Assembly (NCBI RefSeq): GCF_008764245.1 | Contig: NZ_VTQV01000003.1 | Span: forward strand, 126,249-190,248 | Direction: 5' to 3' | DNA from: Bacillus subtilis | GTDB lineage: Bacteria > Bacillota > Bacilli > Bacillales > Bacillaceae_C | Length of the DNA stretch: 64,000 nt | In this document: positions 7,896-17,628 of the stretch, one piece after another | Position numbering within the stretch: position 1 is the first letter of the stretch | How the letters are laid out: every line of letters starts with the position of its first letter | Made by a program: the position numbers and the translations under genes | The notes under the pieces: generated by a model | What the model was told of the DNA's origin: nothing | What the model saw: only the letters and a program-made list of their open reading frames with translations | Database searches by the model: none

Positions 7896-8597
7896 ATGGA
7901 GAAAGTCCTTGTAATTGATGATGAGCCTTCCATCGTGACCTTATTACAATTTAATCTGGAAAAAGCAGGCTTTGCTGTGATCACGGCAGGCGATGGAAAT
8001 ACAGGACTACAGAAAGCGATGGAGGAAGATCCAAGTTTAATTATTCTAGATTTAATGCTTCCCGGCATGGATGGCATGGATGTTTGTAAAACCATTCGCC
8101 AGGAAAAGCTGAAAACACCGATCTTAATGCTCACAGCAAAAGATGATGAATTTGATAAGGTGCTAGGTCTGGAACTTGGGGCAGATGATTATTTGACGAA
8201 ACCGTTTAGTCCCCGTGAAGTTATTGCAAGAGTAAAGGCGATTTTAAGACGATCGCAAATGAATGATTCACCTGATCTGCCGAAACAGGAAGCAACGATG
8301 ATTCGCATTGGTGACCTCGTCATTTTTCCTGATCAATATGCGGCCGAACTTGCGGGAGAGAAGCTTGATTTGACGCCCAAGGAATTTGAATTGCTTTTGT
8401 ATTTAGCGAATCATCAGGGCAAAGTGCTTAATCGCCATCAATTATTGGATGCCGTTTGGAATTATGAATTTGTTGGCGATTCACGAATTGTCGATGTTCA
8501 TATTAGTCATTTACGTGAGAAAATTGAAAAAGATACGAAACAGCCACTGTATATTAAAACAGTGAGAGGATTCGGTTACAAACTGGGGCAACCGTGA
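7896..8597 (+). CDS. phoP: PhoP-type response regulator
   Basis: 233 residues, OmpR/PhoB family. The receiver domain has the DD acidic pocket, phosphoacceptor D52 (LIILDLMLPG), and the conserved Thr (MLTAKDD) and Lys (LTKPFSP). The C-terminal winged helix contains LTPKEFELLLYL and GFGYKL. The kinase gene overlaps its stop codon and a full pst operon follows, so the phosphate-starvation regulator is the natural reading. In B. subtilis phoPR lies elsewhere (next to mdh); here it is linked to its main target. Confidence 0.85.
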   Translation: MEKVLVIDDEPSIVTLLQFNLEKAGFAVITAGDGNTGLQKAMEEDPSLIILDLMLPGMDGMDVCKTIRQEKLKTPILMLTAKDDEFDKVLGLELGADDYLTKPFSPREVIARVKAILRRSQMNDSPDLPKQEATMIRIGDLVIFPDQYAAELAGEKLDLTPKEFELLLYLANHQGKVLNRHQLLDAVWNYEFVGDSRIVDVHISHLREKIEKDTKQPLYIKTVRGFGYKLGQP

Positions 8598-10399
8598 TGA
8601 TGCATAAATTATGGGTGCGAATTACCTTTTCATTCTTAATTTTAATCTCCATTTTATTAATCATTTCCGGTTTGTTTTTATCAAGAATGATGAAAGATAC
8701 ATATTACGACTTAAAAGAAACCCATTTACTGCAAACATCGAAATTAGTCTTGAATGTGATTGATAGGGAAGATTTACTTTCCACACCCTCAGAACTTCAA
8801 GAGGAGATGATTCTTTTAGCTGATTCCATCCAATCGAGATTAACGATTTTAGATCAAGATGGGAATGTGTTAGCTGATTCAGAGGAGCCGCCTGCGGAGA
8901 TGGAAAATCATTCAAGTCGACCAGAGGTAAAACAGGTCCTCCAGGAACAAGCTGCTTCCGGGCTCTCGATTCGCTATAGTAAAACACTTGGCTTTCATAT
9001 GATGTATGTGACGGTTCCGATTATCGACGGAGATAAGACGACAGGCGTCATTCGCGTGGCGTACTCCCTAAAAAAGATTGATATTGCGTTGCGTAAGTTA
9101 TGGATCAGTATTAGCATTTCCTTGCTTGCTGTTTTTCTTCTTACCGGTTTAATCGGGATGAGGCTCGCTAAAAGTATCTCTAAACCGATTGAAGAAATGA
9201 TTGGCGTTTCGGCAAGGTTAAAAGATAAAGATTTTGCCGCCAGAGTCCATCACCAACCTAAAGGGGAATTAGGTCAATTAGCCACATCGATTAATATGCT
9301 AGCTTCAAGTTTGAAGAATCAAATGGAAACCATTCAAGAAAATGAACAACAGCTTTCAGGTGTATTAGCCAATATGACGAGTGGTGTCTTATTAGTCGAT
9401 ATGCAAGGGAGAATTTTATTGGCGAACAAAGCGATGGCGCAATTTATGGGAGAAGATCCGCAATCATTTACAGGGAAAATGCATATGGATGCCAGTCGCA
9501 ACTTAGAATTTAGTTCTTTGATGGCAGAGTGTTTAAAAACTGGACAAGAATTAAGAAAAGAAATCACCTTTTTTTATCCGAGGGAGCGAATTATGGATGT
9601 TCATCTCGCACCATATGTCCGTGAAAATCAAGAACGAAAAGGGCTGATCGCGGTCTTGCATGATGTGACGGAAGTGCGCAGACTGGAGAAAATGAGAACA
9701 GATTTTGTCGCCAATGTCTCCCATGAATTAAAAACACCGATCACATCAGTGAAAGGATTTGCTGAGACTTTATTGGATGGAGCAATGCATGATGAAGATG
9801 TTTGCCGTGAATTTCTTAGCATTATTTATCGGGAGAGTGAGCGGCTCCATCGGTTAATTAGTGAACTCTTATACTTGTCAAGGATTGAACAACACCATAT
9901 TCCTTTAAAATTGGAACAAATGAATATGACAGAGGCCGTTTTAAATATAGCGAACACCATTCAAAAAGAAGCGAAAAAGAAAAAATTAGCCCTAATCCTT
10001 CCTGAACAGATAAACGATATATGGATCGAGGGAGAAAAGGATCGCATCCACCAAATTGTGTTAAACCTCCTTTCCAATGCGATTGCTTATACATCAGAAG
10101 GAGGAAAAATTATTGTCAAGCTGTGGGAAGAGGCCGATCAAGTAAAACTTAGTATTTCTGATACAGGGATAGGCATTCCTTCCACCGAGTTGCCACGAAT
10201 ATTTGAACGTTTTTACCGTGTAGAAAAAGCCCGTTCTCGTCGTTCTGGTGGCACAGGCCTTGGTCTAGCGATTGTAAAGCACTTAACAGAATCGCATAAT
10301 GGGAAAATTGAAGTGAAAAGTGAAGAAGGAAAAGGAACAACCTTTATCATTACATTACCGAAGAAACAGGAGACCCATGACAAAACCTCGCTTTCCTAA
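8597..10399 (+). CDS. phoR: PhoR-type sensor histidine kinase
   Basis: 600 residues from ATG 8597, whose A is the last base of the phoP stop. Order: membrane helix (about 6-28), extracytoplasmic PAS-like domain, second helix (about 165-185), HAMP, PAS (about 245-350), HisKA with H376 in NVSHELKTPITSVK, then HATPase (NLLSNAIAY, DTGIGI, GTGLGLAIV). The arrangement matches Bacillus PhoR. With PhoP it controls the pst operon and alkaline-phosphatase type genes. The last codons and stop lie inside a perfect 18-bp hairpin. Confidence 0.85.
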   Translation: MMHKLWVRITFSFLILISILLIISGLFLSRMMKDTYYDLKETHLLQTSKLVLNVIDREDLLSTPSELQEEMILLADSIQSRLTILDQDGNVLADSEEPPAEMENHSSRPEVKQVLQEQAASGLSIRYSKTLGFHMMYVTVPIIDGDKTTGVIRVAYSLKKIDIALRKLWISISISLLAVFLLTGLIGMRLAKSISKPIEEMIGVSARLKDKDFAARVHHQPKGELGQLATSINMLASSLKNQMETIQENEQQLSGVLANMTSGVLLVDMQGRILLANKAMAQFMGEDPQSFTGKMHMDASRNLEFSSLMAECLKTGQELRKEITFFYPRERIMDVHLAPYVRENQERKGLIAVLHDVTEVRRLEKMRTDFVANVSHELKTPITSVKGFAETLLDGAMHDEDVCREFLSIIYRESERLHRLISELLYLSRIEQHHIPLKLEQMNMTEAVLNIANTIQKEAKKKKLALILPEQINDIWIEGEKDRIHQIVLNLLSNAIAYTSEGGKIIVKLWEEADQVKLSISDTGIGIPSTELPRIFERFYRVEKARSRRSGGTGLGLAIVKHLTESHNGKIEVKSEEGKGTTFIITLPKKQETHDKTSLS

Positions 10400-10415
10400 G
10401 CGAGGTTTTGTCATG
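10376..10415. terminator. Long hairpin over the phoR stop codon
   Basis: A perfect 18-bp stem (10376-10393 with 10398-10415) and a 4-base loop. The phoR TAA (10397-10399) sits at the start of the right arm. There is no long T-run after the hairpin; the arm itself carries GTTTTGTC. It may act as a weak terminator or as a 3' stabiliser before pst. Confidence 0.6.
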
Positions 10416-10457
10416 GAGAAAAGGTCGTTGAAAAGATGACAACGGTATCATTTTTTC

Positions 10458-10506
10458 TTTACAAACTCCAAACAAAGCTTTACATAAACTTCACATACTA
10501 TTTATA
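10458..10506 (+). promoter_or_regulatory. Pho box and promoter of pstS
   Basis: TTTACA at 10458, TTTACA at 10479 and TTCACA at 10490 resemble the PhoP repeat TTAACA. The last two are spaced exactly 11 bp and the first is about two turns upstream. A -10-like TACTATTTATA follows at 10496-10506. PhoP-phosphate would activate pst from here. Confidence 0.65.
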
Positions 10507-10583
10507 GGCATTTAATAGAGATGGTTTACTGTATAGATAAGCAATCAAGGATTGCAATCCAAATAGAAAAGGGTGGCTCACTC

Positions 10584-11525
10584 ATGAAAAAGAAATGGTT
10601 CGTGTTTATTGGCTGTATCTTCATGTTTACAATCATTCTAGCAGCATGTAGTAATACAGAGGCAGGTTCCCAGGACTCTGCGTCGGGGACTAGTAAACCG
10701 AGTACAGAAACAAATCAAGAGAATTCACCAGAGAGTGATAAACTAGCAGGTTCCATTACTGTAGTTGGATCGAGTGCGATGCAACCTTTAGTGGAAGCAG
10801 CCGCTCAGCAATTTATGCAGCAACACCCTGGAGTGACGATTAATGTTCAAGGTGGAGGAAGTGGAACGGGGCTCAGTAAAATTAGTGAAGGGGCTGTGGA
10901 TATCGGAAACTCCGATGTGTTTGCCGAAGAAAAAGAAGGAATTCCAGCTGATAAACTAACAGACTATAAAGTGGCGGTCGTTGGCATGGCGCCAGTTGTT
11001 CACTCAGAAGTTGGTGTTGAAGATGTCACGCAAGACCAGTTGATTGATATATTTACAGGGAAAATCAAAAATTGGAAAGAACTTGGTGGTGCTGATCAAG
11101 AAATTATCGTTGTCAATCGGGCGAAGGGTTCAGGTACGAGAGCGACATTTGAAACATTTGCTTTAAATGGCGAAGAACCAATTGAGGCACAAGAACAAGA
11201 TTCATCAGGGACGGTTCGAAAAATTGTTAGTGAAACGCCTGGCGCAATTAGTTATCTAGCATTCTCTTATATTGATGAGTCCATACAAGCGCTAAAAGTG
11301 GATGGCGCTGAACCAACGGCAGAAAATGTAGAGACGAATGCATGGAAAATATGGGCTTACCAGCATATGTATACGAATGATGAGGCAGTGGATGTTACAA
11401 AGGAATTTATTGATTATATGCTTACAGAAGACGTGCAAACCAAACTTCTTCCGAAAATGGACTACCTCCCAGTCACAAACATGAAAGTTGATCGAAATGC
11501 TAATGGAGAAGTTAGTAACCAATAA
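10584..11525 (+). CDS. pstS: Phosphate ABC transporter substrate-binding lipoprotein
   Basis: 313 residues from ATG 10584 (MKKKWF), which gives a clean lipoprotein signal with lipobox LAAC (C22). A Ser/Thr-rich linker follows. The PBP-like domain shows the phosphate-binding loops VVGSSAMQPL, GGGSGTGLSKI and RAKGSGTRATF, which are PstS hallmarks. It captures phosphate outside the membrane and delivers it to PstC/PstA. Confidence 0.92.
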   Translation: MKKKWFVFIGCIFMFTIILAACSNTEAGSQDSASGTSKPSTETNQENSPESDKLAGSITVVGSSAMQPLVEAAAQQFMQQHPGVTINVQGGGSGTGLSKISEGAVDIGNSDVFAEEKEGIPADKLTDYKVAVVGMAPVVHSEVGVEDVTQDQLIDIFTGKIKNWKELGGADQEIIVVNRAKGSGTRATFETFALNGEEPIEAQEQDSSGTVRKIVSETPGAISYLAFSYIDESIQALKVDGAEPTAENVETNAWKIWAYQHMYTNDEAVDVTKEFIDYMLTEDVQTKLLPKMDYLPVTNMKVDRNANGEVSNQ

Positions 11526-11543
11526 TCGGATGAATAGGCTGGA

Positions 11544-11575
11544 AAAGAGGCTATTGACATTAAAAGCCTCTTTCT
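11544..11575 (+). terminator. Intra-operon attenuator between pstS and pstC
   Basis: AAAGAGGCT / AGCCTCTTT stem followed by a short T-rich stretch. Partial termination or 3' protection here would give more PstS than membrane subunits, a common feature of binding-protein operons. Confidence 0.65.
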
Positions 11576-11615
11576 TATCTCTAAATAAACATTGCCATTA
11601 AAGGAGTCGATCGCT

Positions 11616-12548
11616 GTGGCTAAAGCAGAAAGCGGAATGTACATGGATATCACAAAGCCAAATAAAAAAATGCGATTGGAGAAGTTGGGAAAGGGAATCA
11701 CTTTTCTTGCAGTAGGAATCACGATTTTACTGACCGTGATGATTCTTGCGCTCGTTGTTTCGAAAGGTGTCGCGATCTTTCTCTTTAATAAAGGGAGTGT
11801 CTTAGAATTTTTGACAGGTTTAAAATGGAATCCCGGAACATTAAGTGAGCTGGGCAAGCCGATTATTGGAGCGCTCCCGTTGATCACAGGTTCTTTTATT
11901 GTCACACTTCTTTCCGCACTTATTTGTACTCCGATTGCGATTGGAGCGGCGGTTTTTATGACTGAAATTTCGCCGCGGTTCGGGAAAAAAATACTGCAAC
12001 CGGTTATGGAGCTATTAGTTGGAATTCCGTCGGTTGTGTATGGCTTTATTGGCTTAACAGTTGTAGTTCCGTTATTAAGAGAGTCTTTTTCAGGCAGTGG
12101 ATTTGGCATTGCTGCCGGTACAATCGTCCTTTCCGTTATGATCTTGCCAACGATTACGAGTCTATCGATTGATGCGATTGCTTCTGTTCCTCGTTCGTTG
12201 AGAGAAGCCTCCTATTCATTAGGAGCCACCCGTTGGCAAACGATCTATCGCGTGATTTTAAAAACGGCGAAGTCTGGTTTACTGACAGCCGTGATTTTCG
12301 GAATGGCGCGCGCCTTTGGCGAAGCACTGGCTGTACAAATGGTCATTGGTAATTCACCTGTTATGCCAACTTCTCTATTGGAACCTGCGTCCACCCTTAC
12401 AAGTATTTTAACAATGGGCATGGGGTACACCGTATTAGGGCAAGCGGAAAATAACGCACTCTGGTCCTTAGCACTGATTCTATTAATAATGTCATTTCTC
12501 TTTATTATGCTTATCCGCTGGGTTGGCAGAAAGGAGCAAAAGGTATGA
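11616..12548 (+). CDS. pstC: Phosphate ABC transporter permease PstC
   Basis: 310 residues from GTG 11616, with AAGGAG nine bases upstream; the in-frame ATG 11592 has none. Six membrane helices are expected. The coupling EAA loop reads REASYSLGATRWQTIYRVIL, and GMARAFGEALAV is typical of PstC. It pairs with PstA, whose gene overlaps by 4 bases. Confidence 0.9.
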   Translation: MAKAESGMYMDITKPNKKMRLEKLGKGITFLAVGITILLTVMILALVVSKGVAIFLFNKGSVLEFLTGLKWNPGTLSELGKPIIGALPLITGSFIVTLLSALICTPIAIGAAVFMTEISPRFGKKILQPVMELLVGIPSVVYGFIGLTVVVPLLRESFSGSGFGIAAGTIVLSVMILPTITSLSIDAIASVPRSLREASYSLGATRWQTIYRVILKTAKSGLLTAVIFGMARAFGEALAVQMVIGNSPVMPTSLLEPASTLTSILTMGMGYTVLGQAENNALWSLALILLIMSFLFIMLIRWVGRKEQKV

Positions 12549-13429
12549 ATGCGAAACAGATCGATCGAATCGCAACGATCCTGTTTTATGGAATTGCTTT
12601 TCTCATTCTTGGGCTTCTCATTAGTTTATTAAGTTATATCTTTATCCAAGGTTTACCGAAGCTAAGTTGGGGATTTATTACATCCTCTCCGCAAATCTTT
12701 CAAGAGGGGGGAGGGATTGGACCACAATTATTTAATTCCTTCTATTTACTTGTTTTAACGATCATGATGACAATTCCGATATCTCTAGGTGCTGGCATTT
12801 ATCTATCCGAATATGCTCCCAAAAATAAGTTTACCGATTTGATCCGTTCACTAATTGAAGTTCTATCTTCTCTCCCTTCGATCGTTGTGGGACTGTTTGG
12901 TTTTCTATTCTTTGTAATTTATATGGGATGGGGATTTTCAATTCTTTCAGGGGCATGCGTCTTAACCGTATTTAACTTACCCTTAATGGTTCGGGTAGTG
13001 GAAGACTCATTACAAAATGTATCGGAAGAACAAAGAAAAGCGGGATTAGCCCTAGGTGTCTCGAAATGGGAGACAATCACAACGGTTATTTTACCAGCTG
13101 CTTTACCTGGTTTGGTTACAGGAATTATTCTTGTTGCAGGGCGAGTTTTTGGAGAAGCTGCCGCACTGATCTATACTGCGGGCATGAGCACACCGCAACT
13201 TGATTTCTCCAATTGGAATCCATTTTCGGCTACATCCCCACTCAATCCATTAAGGCCAGCAGAAACATTAGCTGTCCATATTTGGAAGATTAATGGGGAA
13301 GGGATTATGCCCGATGCAGCGGCCATTTCCAGTGGCGCATCCGCACTTTTATTATTGGCCATCTTGCTATTTAACGTACTAGCACGCTGGATTGGTCATC
13401 TCATATTTAGAAAAATGACAACAAATTAA
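12545..13429 (+). CDS. pstA: Phosphate ABC transporter permease PstA
   Basis: 294 residues. It has six hydrophobic segments and the EAA-type loop [20 protein letters not shown], then [16 protein letters not shown]. The ATGA overlap with pstC implies coupled translation. Confidence 0.9.
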   Translation: MNAKQIDRIATILFYGIAFLILGLLISLLSYIFIQGLPKLSWGFITSSPQIFQEGGGIGPQLFNSFYLLVLTIMMTIPISLGAGIYLSEYAPKNKFTDLIRSLIEVLSSLPSIVVGLFGFLFFVIYMGWGFSILSGACVLTVFNLPLMVRVVEDSLQNVSEEQRKAGLALGVSKWETITTVILPAALPGLVTGIILVAGRVFGEAAALIYTAGMSTPQLDFSNWNPFSATSPLNPLRPAETLAVHIWKINGEGIMPDAAAISSGASALLLLAILLFNVLARWIGHLIFRKMTTN

Positions 13430-13446
13430 GAAAGGTGGTTGAAAAA

Positions 13447-14280
13447 ATGGCGATTGCTAAAGAAATGAATCAAAGTGGGCAATTGGATCGATTGGCGCCG
13501 AAAAAAAACATCGTTTTTCTCCCGACTCGTTCTGTTATATCTGCTGAAGGTGTCACTGTTGCTTATGGGGATAAGATAGCTGTTCAAAATATTGATCTCC
13601 CATTTCCAGATCAGGCGATTACCGCTTTAATTGGCCCCTCAGGCTGTGGGAAATCTACTTTTTTACGTTGCTTGAATCGAATGAATGATAGTATCGCTCA
13701 TTGCCAAATAACAGGGAAGATCCATTATCGCGATATTGAGATTCATTCCCCAGAAGTGAACGTATTTGAATTACGAAAGCAAATCGGAATGGTGTTTCAA
13801 AAGCCCAATCCTTTTGCTAAATCAATCTACAAAAATATTGCTTATGGTCCTGCTCATCATGGCATAAAAAAGAAACATCAGTTAGATGAAATCGTTGAAA
13901 CGGCGCTAAGAAAAGCGGCATTATGGGACGAAGTAAAAGACAAACTCCATTCATCGGCTCTAAGTCTTTCAGGAGGACAACAGCAACGTTTATGTATTGC
14001 TAGAGCGATTGCTTTGAAGCCCCAAGTGCTGTTATTAGATGAACCAGCTTCTGCATTAGATCCTATTTCAACGCGAAAGATAGAAGAGTTAATGTGTGAA
14101 TTGAAAAAAGAGTATACGATTATTGTTGTCACCCATAATATGCAGCAGGCCGCCCGAATATCTGATTACACCGCCTTTTTTTACATGGGAAATTTAGTCG
14201 AATTTGGGGCAACGGAAGAAATATTCACTAATCCACAAGATGAACGGACAGCAGGATATATTGCTGGAAACTTTGGATAA
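13447..14280 (+). CDS. pstB: Phosphate ABC transporter ATPase PstB (first copy)
   Basis: 277 residues from ATG 13447, with AAAGGTGG eight bases before. Walker [11 protein letters not shown]-loop MVFQKPNPF, signature LSGGQQQRL, Walker [13 protein letters not shown], and H-loop VVTHNM. The FQKPNPF/RMND features are specific to PstB. A second PstB follows at once, as in B. subtilis pstBA-pstBB. The N-terminal ~35 residues before the ABC fold are unusually long. Confidence 0.9.
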   Translation: MAIAKEMNQSGQLDRLAPKKNIVFLPTRSVISAEGVTVAYGDKIAVQNIDLPFPDQAITALIGPSGCGKSTFLRCLNRMNDSIAHCQITGKIHYRDIEIHSPEVNVFELRKQIGMVFQKPNPFAKSIYKNIAYGPAHHGIKKKHQLDEIVETALRKAALWDEVKDKLHSSALSLSGGQQQRLCIARAIALKPQVLLLDEPASALDPISTRKIEELMCELKKEYTIIVVTHNMQQAARISDYTAFFYMGNLVEFGATEEIFTNPQDERTAGYIAGNFG

Positions 14281-14292
14281 GGGGTGGAAGCG

Positions 14293-15078
14293 ATGGTTCT
14301 CTCACTGCATCAACAGCATCATAAAGAAACCGTGATGAAAGCAGAAAACCTGCAATTTTATTATGGAGAATTCCAGGCACTTAAAAATATTAACCTGGAG
14401 ATCAAAAAGAATCAAATTACCGCTTTAATTGGTCCCTCTGGCTGCGGAAAATCAACCTTTCTGCGTACCCTTAATCGAATGAATGATTTTATACCAGAAA
14501 GTCGCTCAGAGGGAAAGATTTATTTGCATGATCTGGAGATCACCAACCCCGCTGTAGATGTTGTTGAGTTAAGGAAAAAAGTAGGCATGGTGTTCCAGCA
14601 GGCCAATCCCTTCCCGGTTTCGATCTATGATAATATCGCTTATGGCCCGAGGATTCACGGACGAAAGGATAAACAATTTCTGGATCAAACGGTGGAATCC
14701 TGTCTTCGCTCTGCGGCTTTATGGGATGAAGTGAAGGATGATTTACGTGCTCCTGCTACAAGCTTATCGGGGGGGCAACAACAGCGGTTAGTGATTGCTA
14801 GAGTTCTAGCGATTCAACCAGATGTGATCTTAATGGATGAACCAACATCTGCCCTAGATCCCCTTTCAACCAACAAGCTGGAAAGTCTGATTCTAAGATT
14901 AAAAGAAAAATATACCATTGTAATCGTCACCCACAATATGCAACAAGCGGCTCGGGTTTCAGATCAAACTGCCTTTTTCCTGAATGGTGAAATTGTAGAG
15001 TATGGATCAACCCAAAGGATATTTTCGAACCCACAACATGAAAAAACAAAGCAATATATTATGGGGGAATTTGGTTAA
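14293..15078 (+). CDS. pstB: Phosphate ABC transporter ATPase PstB (second copy)
   Basis: 261 residues from ATG 14293, with GGGGTGG five bases upstream. Walker [11 protein letters not shown]-loop MVFQQANPF, signature LSGGQQQRL, Walker [13 protein letters not shown]. It is closely related to the preceding copy but shorter at the N-terminus. Whether the two form a heterodimer or alternate is unknown. No phoU follows in this window. Confidence 0.9.
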   Translation: MVLSLHQQHHKETVMKAENLQFYYGEFQALKNINLEIKKNQITALIGPSGCGKSTFLRTLNRMNDFIPESRSEGKIYLHDLEITNPAVDVVELRKKVGMVFQQANPFPVSIYDNIAYGPRIHGRKDKQFLDQTVESCLRSAALWDEVKDDLRAPATSLSGGQQQRLVIARVLAIQPDVILMDEPTSALDPLSTNKLESLILRLKEKYTIVIVTHNMQQAARVSDQTAFFLNGEIVEYGSTQRIFSNPQHEKTKQYIMGEFG

Positions 15079-15194
15079 TGTCTAGTTGAAAATTTTCCTC
15101 CTTCTATTGTGCTCTACCTATAGATAAAACTTGCTTTTTCTCTGTAGTTGCGAAAAACTAATAGAGAGAGTTTTAAAATGGAGTAGGTGAGACA

Positions 15195-15431
15195 ATGGAT
15201 AAAATTTTGTCAGCTATTTTTATTCCGGCAATTTTAATGATTCTTTTTACTAGAGTGACTTATAGAAGGAGTGTAGGTTTTCTTTTAACCTTAGCCCTCA
15301 TTATTGTGTCTGCTTATAAAGGTTATATTTATGGGTGGGGGTTAATTGCGATCGAGGCAGCATCGTTAACCGTAGGCCTTTTTATCACGGATCGAATGGT
15401 GAAAAAGAAAAGACCAGCTAAAAATGAGTAA
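15195..15431 (+). CDS. csbA: CsbA-like small membrane protein
   Basis: 78 residues with three hydrophobic segments (about 4-20, 26-43, 48-66) and a basic tail (KKKRPAKNE). Size, sequence style and position just before uvrB match B. subtilis CsbA, a general-stress protein of unknown function. I did not find a convincing sigma-B promoter upstream. Confidence 0.8.
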   Translation: MDKILSAIFIPAILMILFTRVTYRRSVGFLLTLALIIVSAYKGYIYGWGLIAIEAASLTVGLFITDRMVKKKRPAKNE

Positions 15432-15466
15432 TAATCCAAGGAAAAATAGAAGCATTAGTTCGAAGG

Positions 15467-15496
15467 CAGGCCCGATTATAAGGTCCTGTTTTTTTC
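15467..15496 (+). terminator. Terminator of csbA
   Basis: CAGGCCC / GGTCCTG stem with one mismatch, followed by TTTTTTT. Confidence 0.65.
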
Positions 15497-15522
15497 TATT
15501 GGATGGATCGTGAAAATAGCAA

Positions 15523-15536
15523 CGAAAATACGTTCG
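15523..15536. promoter_or_regulatory. LexA (SOS) box before uvrB
   Basis: CGAAAATACGTTCG differs from the Gram-positive LexA consensus CGAACRNRYGTTYG at one position. An extended -10, TGGTAAAAT, lies at 15566-15574. uvrBA is a known SOS operon in Bacillus. Confidence 0.75.
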
Positions 15537-15641
15537 CTTTTCACTGGTTATCTATATAGGAATTGTGGTAAAATGTAAGACATGTAAAAATAAATCACCA
15601 TTAGATCATATAGATAAAAAATGTGTTAGGAGGAAAACTTA

Positions 15642-17621
15642 TTGGATCACACATTTGAATTAGTATCAAGATACAAGCCATCAGGGGATCAACCGCAAGC
15701 AATTGAACAGCTTGTCGAAGGAATTCATAATGGAAAAAAATACCAAACTCTACTAGGAGCGACCGGAACTGGGAAGACTTTTACTATCTCTAATATGATT
15801 CGGGAAGTGAACAAGCCGACACTGGTTATTGCCCACAATAAGACACTTGCGGGACAGCTTTATAGTGAGTTTAAAGAGTTTTTTCCGAATAATGCCGTGG
15901 AGTACTTTGTCAGTTATTATGATTACTATCAACCAGAAGCTTATGTGCCGCAAACAGACACGTATATTGAGAAAGATGCCAGTATTAATGATGAAATTGA
16001 TAAATTGCGACACTCCGCGACATCCGCTTTATTCGAACGTAGAGACGTGATTATCATTGCCAGTGTTTCCTGTATTTATGGTTTGGGGTCACCATCTGAA
16101 TATCGGGACCATGTTTTATCGATGAGAACGGGAATGGAAATTGAACGAAATCAATTATTACGTCGTTTAGTAGATATTCAGTACGCTCGCAACGATATTG
16201 ACTTTCAACGGGGAACTTTTCGCGTTCGTGGAGATGTAGTGGAAATCTTTCCAGTCTCTCGTGATGAGCATTGCATACGGATTGAGTTTTTTGGAGATGA
16301 AATTGATCGGATTCGCGAAGTAGATGTGCTCACAGGGGAAATTTTAGGCGATCGAGAACATGCAGCTGTTTTTCCAGCTTCTCACTTTGTTACCGGTGAA
16401 GATAAAATGAAAATAGCAATAGAGAATATTGAAAAAGAATTGGAAGAGCAGTTAGCAATATTAAAAGAAAACGACAAATTATTAGAAGCACAACGATTGG
16501 AACAGCGAACAAGGTATGATCTGGAAATGATGCGCGAAATGGGGTTTTGCTCTGGAATCGAAAACTATTCACGACATTTGACCTTAAGACCGGCTGGGGC
16601 CACACCCTATACATTGCTTGATTATTTTCCAGATGATTTTCAAATTGTGATCGATGAATCTCATGTGACCCTCCCGCAAATACGGGGAATGTATAACGGA
16701 GACCAAGCGAGAAAACAAGTATTAGTGGATCATGGTTTTCGTCTACCATCGGCTTTGGATAATCGCCCTTTGAAGTTTGAGGAATTTGAAGAACATATTA
16801 ACCAAATTGTCTTTGTATCCGCAACTCCAGGCCCGTTTGAACTAGAACATACGCCACAAATGGTTGAACAAATTATCCGGCCAACCGGATTATTAGACCC
16901 AAAAATTGATGTTCGTCCGATTGAGGGGCAAATTGATGATTTGATTAGTGAAATTCATTTACGGGTAGAACGAAATGAACGAGTTCTTGTGACAACCTTA
17001 ACGAAAAAAATGTCAGAGGATTTAACGGATTATCTAAAAGAGATTGGCGTTAAGGTCCAGTATTTGCACTCCGAAATTAAAACATTAGAACGGATTGAAA
17101 TCATTCGCGATTTGCGCATGGGAACCTTTGACGTATTAGTTGGCATTAATCTGCTAAGAGAAGGTTTAGATATTCCCGAGGTTTCACTTGTGGCGATTTT
17201 AGATGCGGATAAAGAAGGATTTTTGCGTTCTGAACGTTCTCTGATTCAGACGATTGGGCGGGCGGCAAGAAACGCCAATGGACACGTCATCATGTATGCT
17301 GATCGGATGACCGATTCCATGGAAAAAGCCATTCATGAAACAGAACGTCGTCGTTCCATTCAAGAAAAATATAATCAAGAACATGGTATCACACCGATGA
17401 CCATTCAGAAGGATATACGGGATGTTATTCGTGCTACCGTTGCAGCCGAGGATCCTGCAGAATATACAGCTAAAGGCAAATTGAAAAAAATGTCCAAACA
17501 GGAAAGAGAAGAATTTATTGAAACGATGGAAATGGAAATGAAGGAAGCGGCTAAAGCATTAGACTTTGAACGTGCAGCACAATTACGTGATGCCATATTG
17601 GAATTGAAAGCGGAAGGATGA
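15642..17621 (+). CDS. uvrB: Excinuclease ABC subunit B
   Basis: 659 residues, full length, from TTG 15642 with AGGAGG seven bases upstream. Walker A GATGTGKT, beta-hairpin region [14 protein letters not shown] helicase motif, SATP, and C-terminal QTIGRAARN and UVR domain ([19 protein letters not shown]). UvrB receives damaged DNA from UvrA, verifies the lesion and recruits UvrC. uvrA follows 7 bases on. Confidence 0.96.
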   Translation: MDHTFELVSRYKPSGDQPQAIEQLVEGIHNGKKYQTLLGATGTGKTFTISNMIREVNKPTLVIAHNKTLAGQLYSEFKEFFPNNAVEYFVSYYDYYQPEAYVPQTDTYIEKDASINDEIDKLRHSATSALFERRDVIIIASVSCIYGLGSPSEYRDHVLSMRTGMEIERNQLLRRLVDIQYARNDIDFQRGTFRVRGDVVEIFPVSRDEHCIRIEFFGDEIDRIREVDVLTGEILGDREHAAVFPASHFVTGEDKMKIAIENIEKELEEQLAILKENDKLLEAQRLEQRTRYDLEMMREMGFCSGIENYSRHLTLRPAGATPYTLLDYFPDDFQIVIDESHVTLPQIRGMYNGDQARKQVLVDHGFRLPSALDNRPLKFEEFEEHINQIVFVSATPGPFELEHTPQMVEQIIRPTGLLDPKIDVRPIEGQIDDLISEIHLRVERNERVLVTTLTKKMSEDLTDYLKEIGVKVQYLHSEIKTLERIEIIRDLRMGTFDVLVGINLLREGLDIPEVSLVAILDADKEGFLRSERSLIQTIGRAARNANGHVIMYADRMTDSMEKAIHETERRRSIQEKYNQEHGITPMTIQKDIRDVIRATVAAEDPAEYTAKGKLKKMSKQEREEFIETMEMEMKEAAKALDFERAAQLRDAILELKAEG

Positions 17622-17628
17622 GCAAATC

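Noticed and set aside
11462-12109. 215-codon open frame on the minus strand
   Set aside because: It is antisense to pstS/pstC, has no ribosome site, and its composition mirrors the membrane-protein codons on the other strand.
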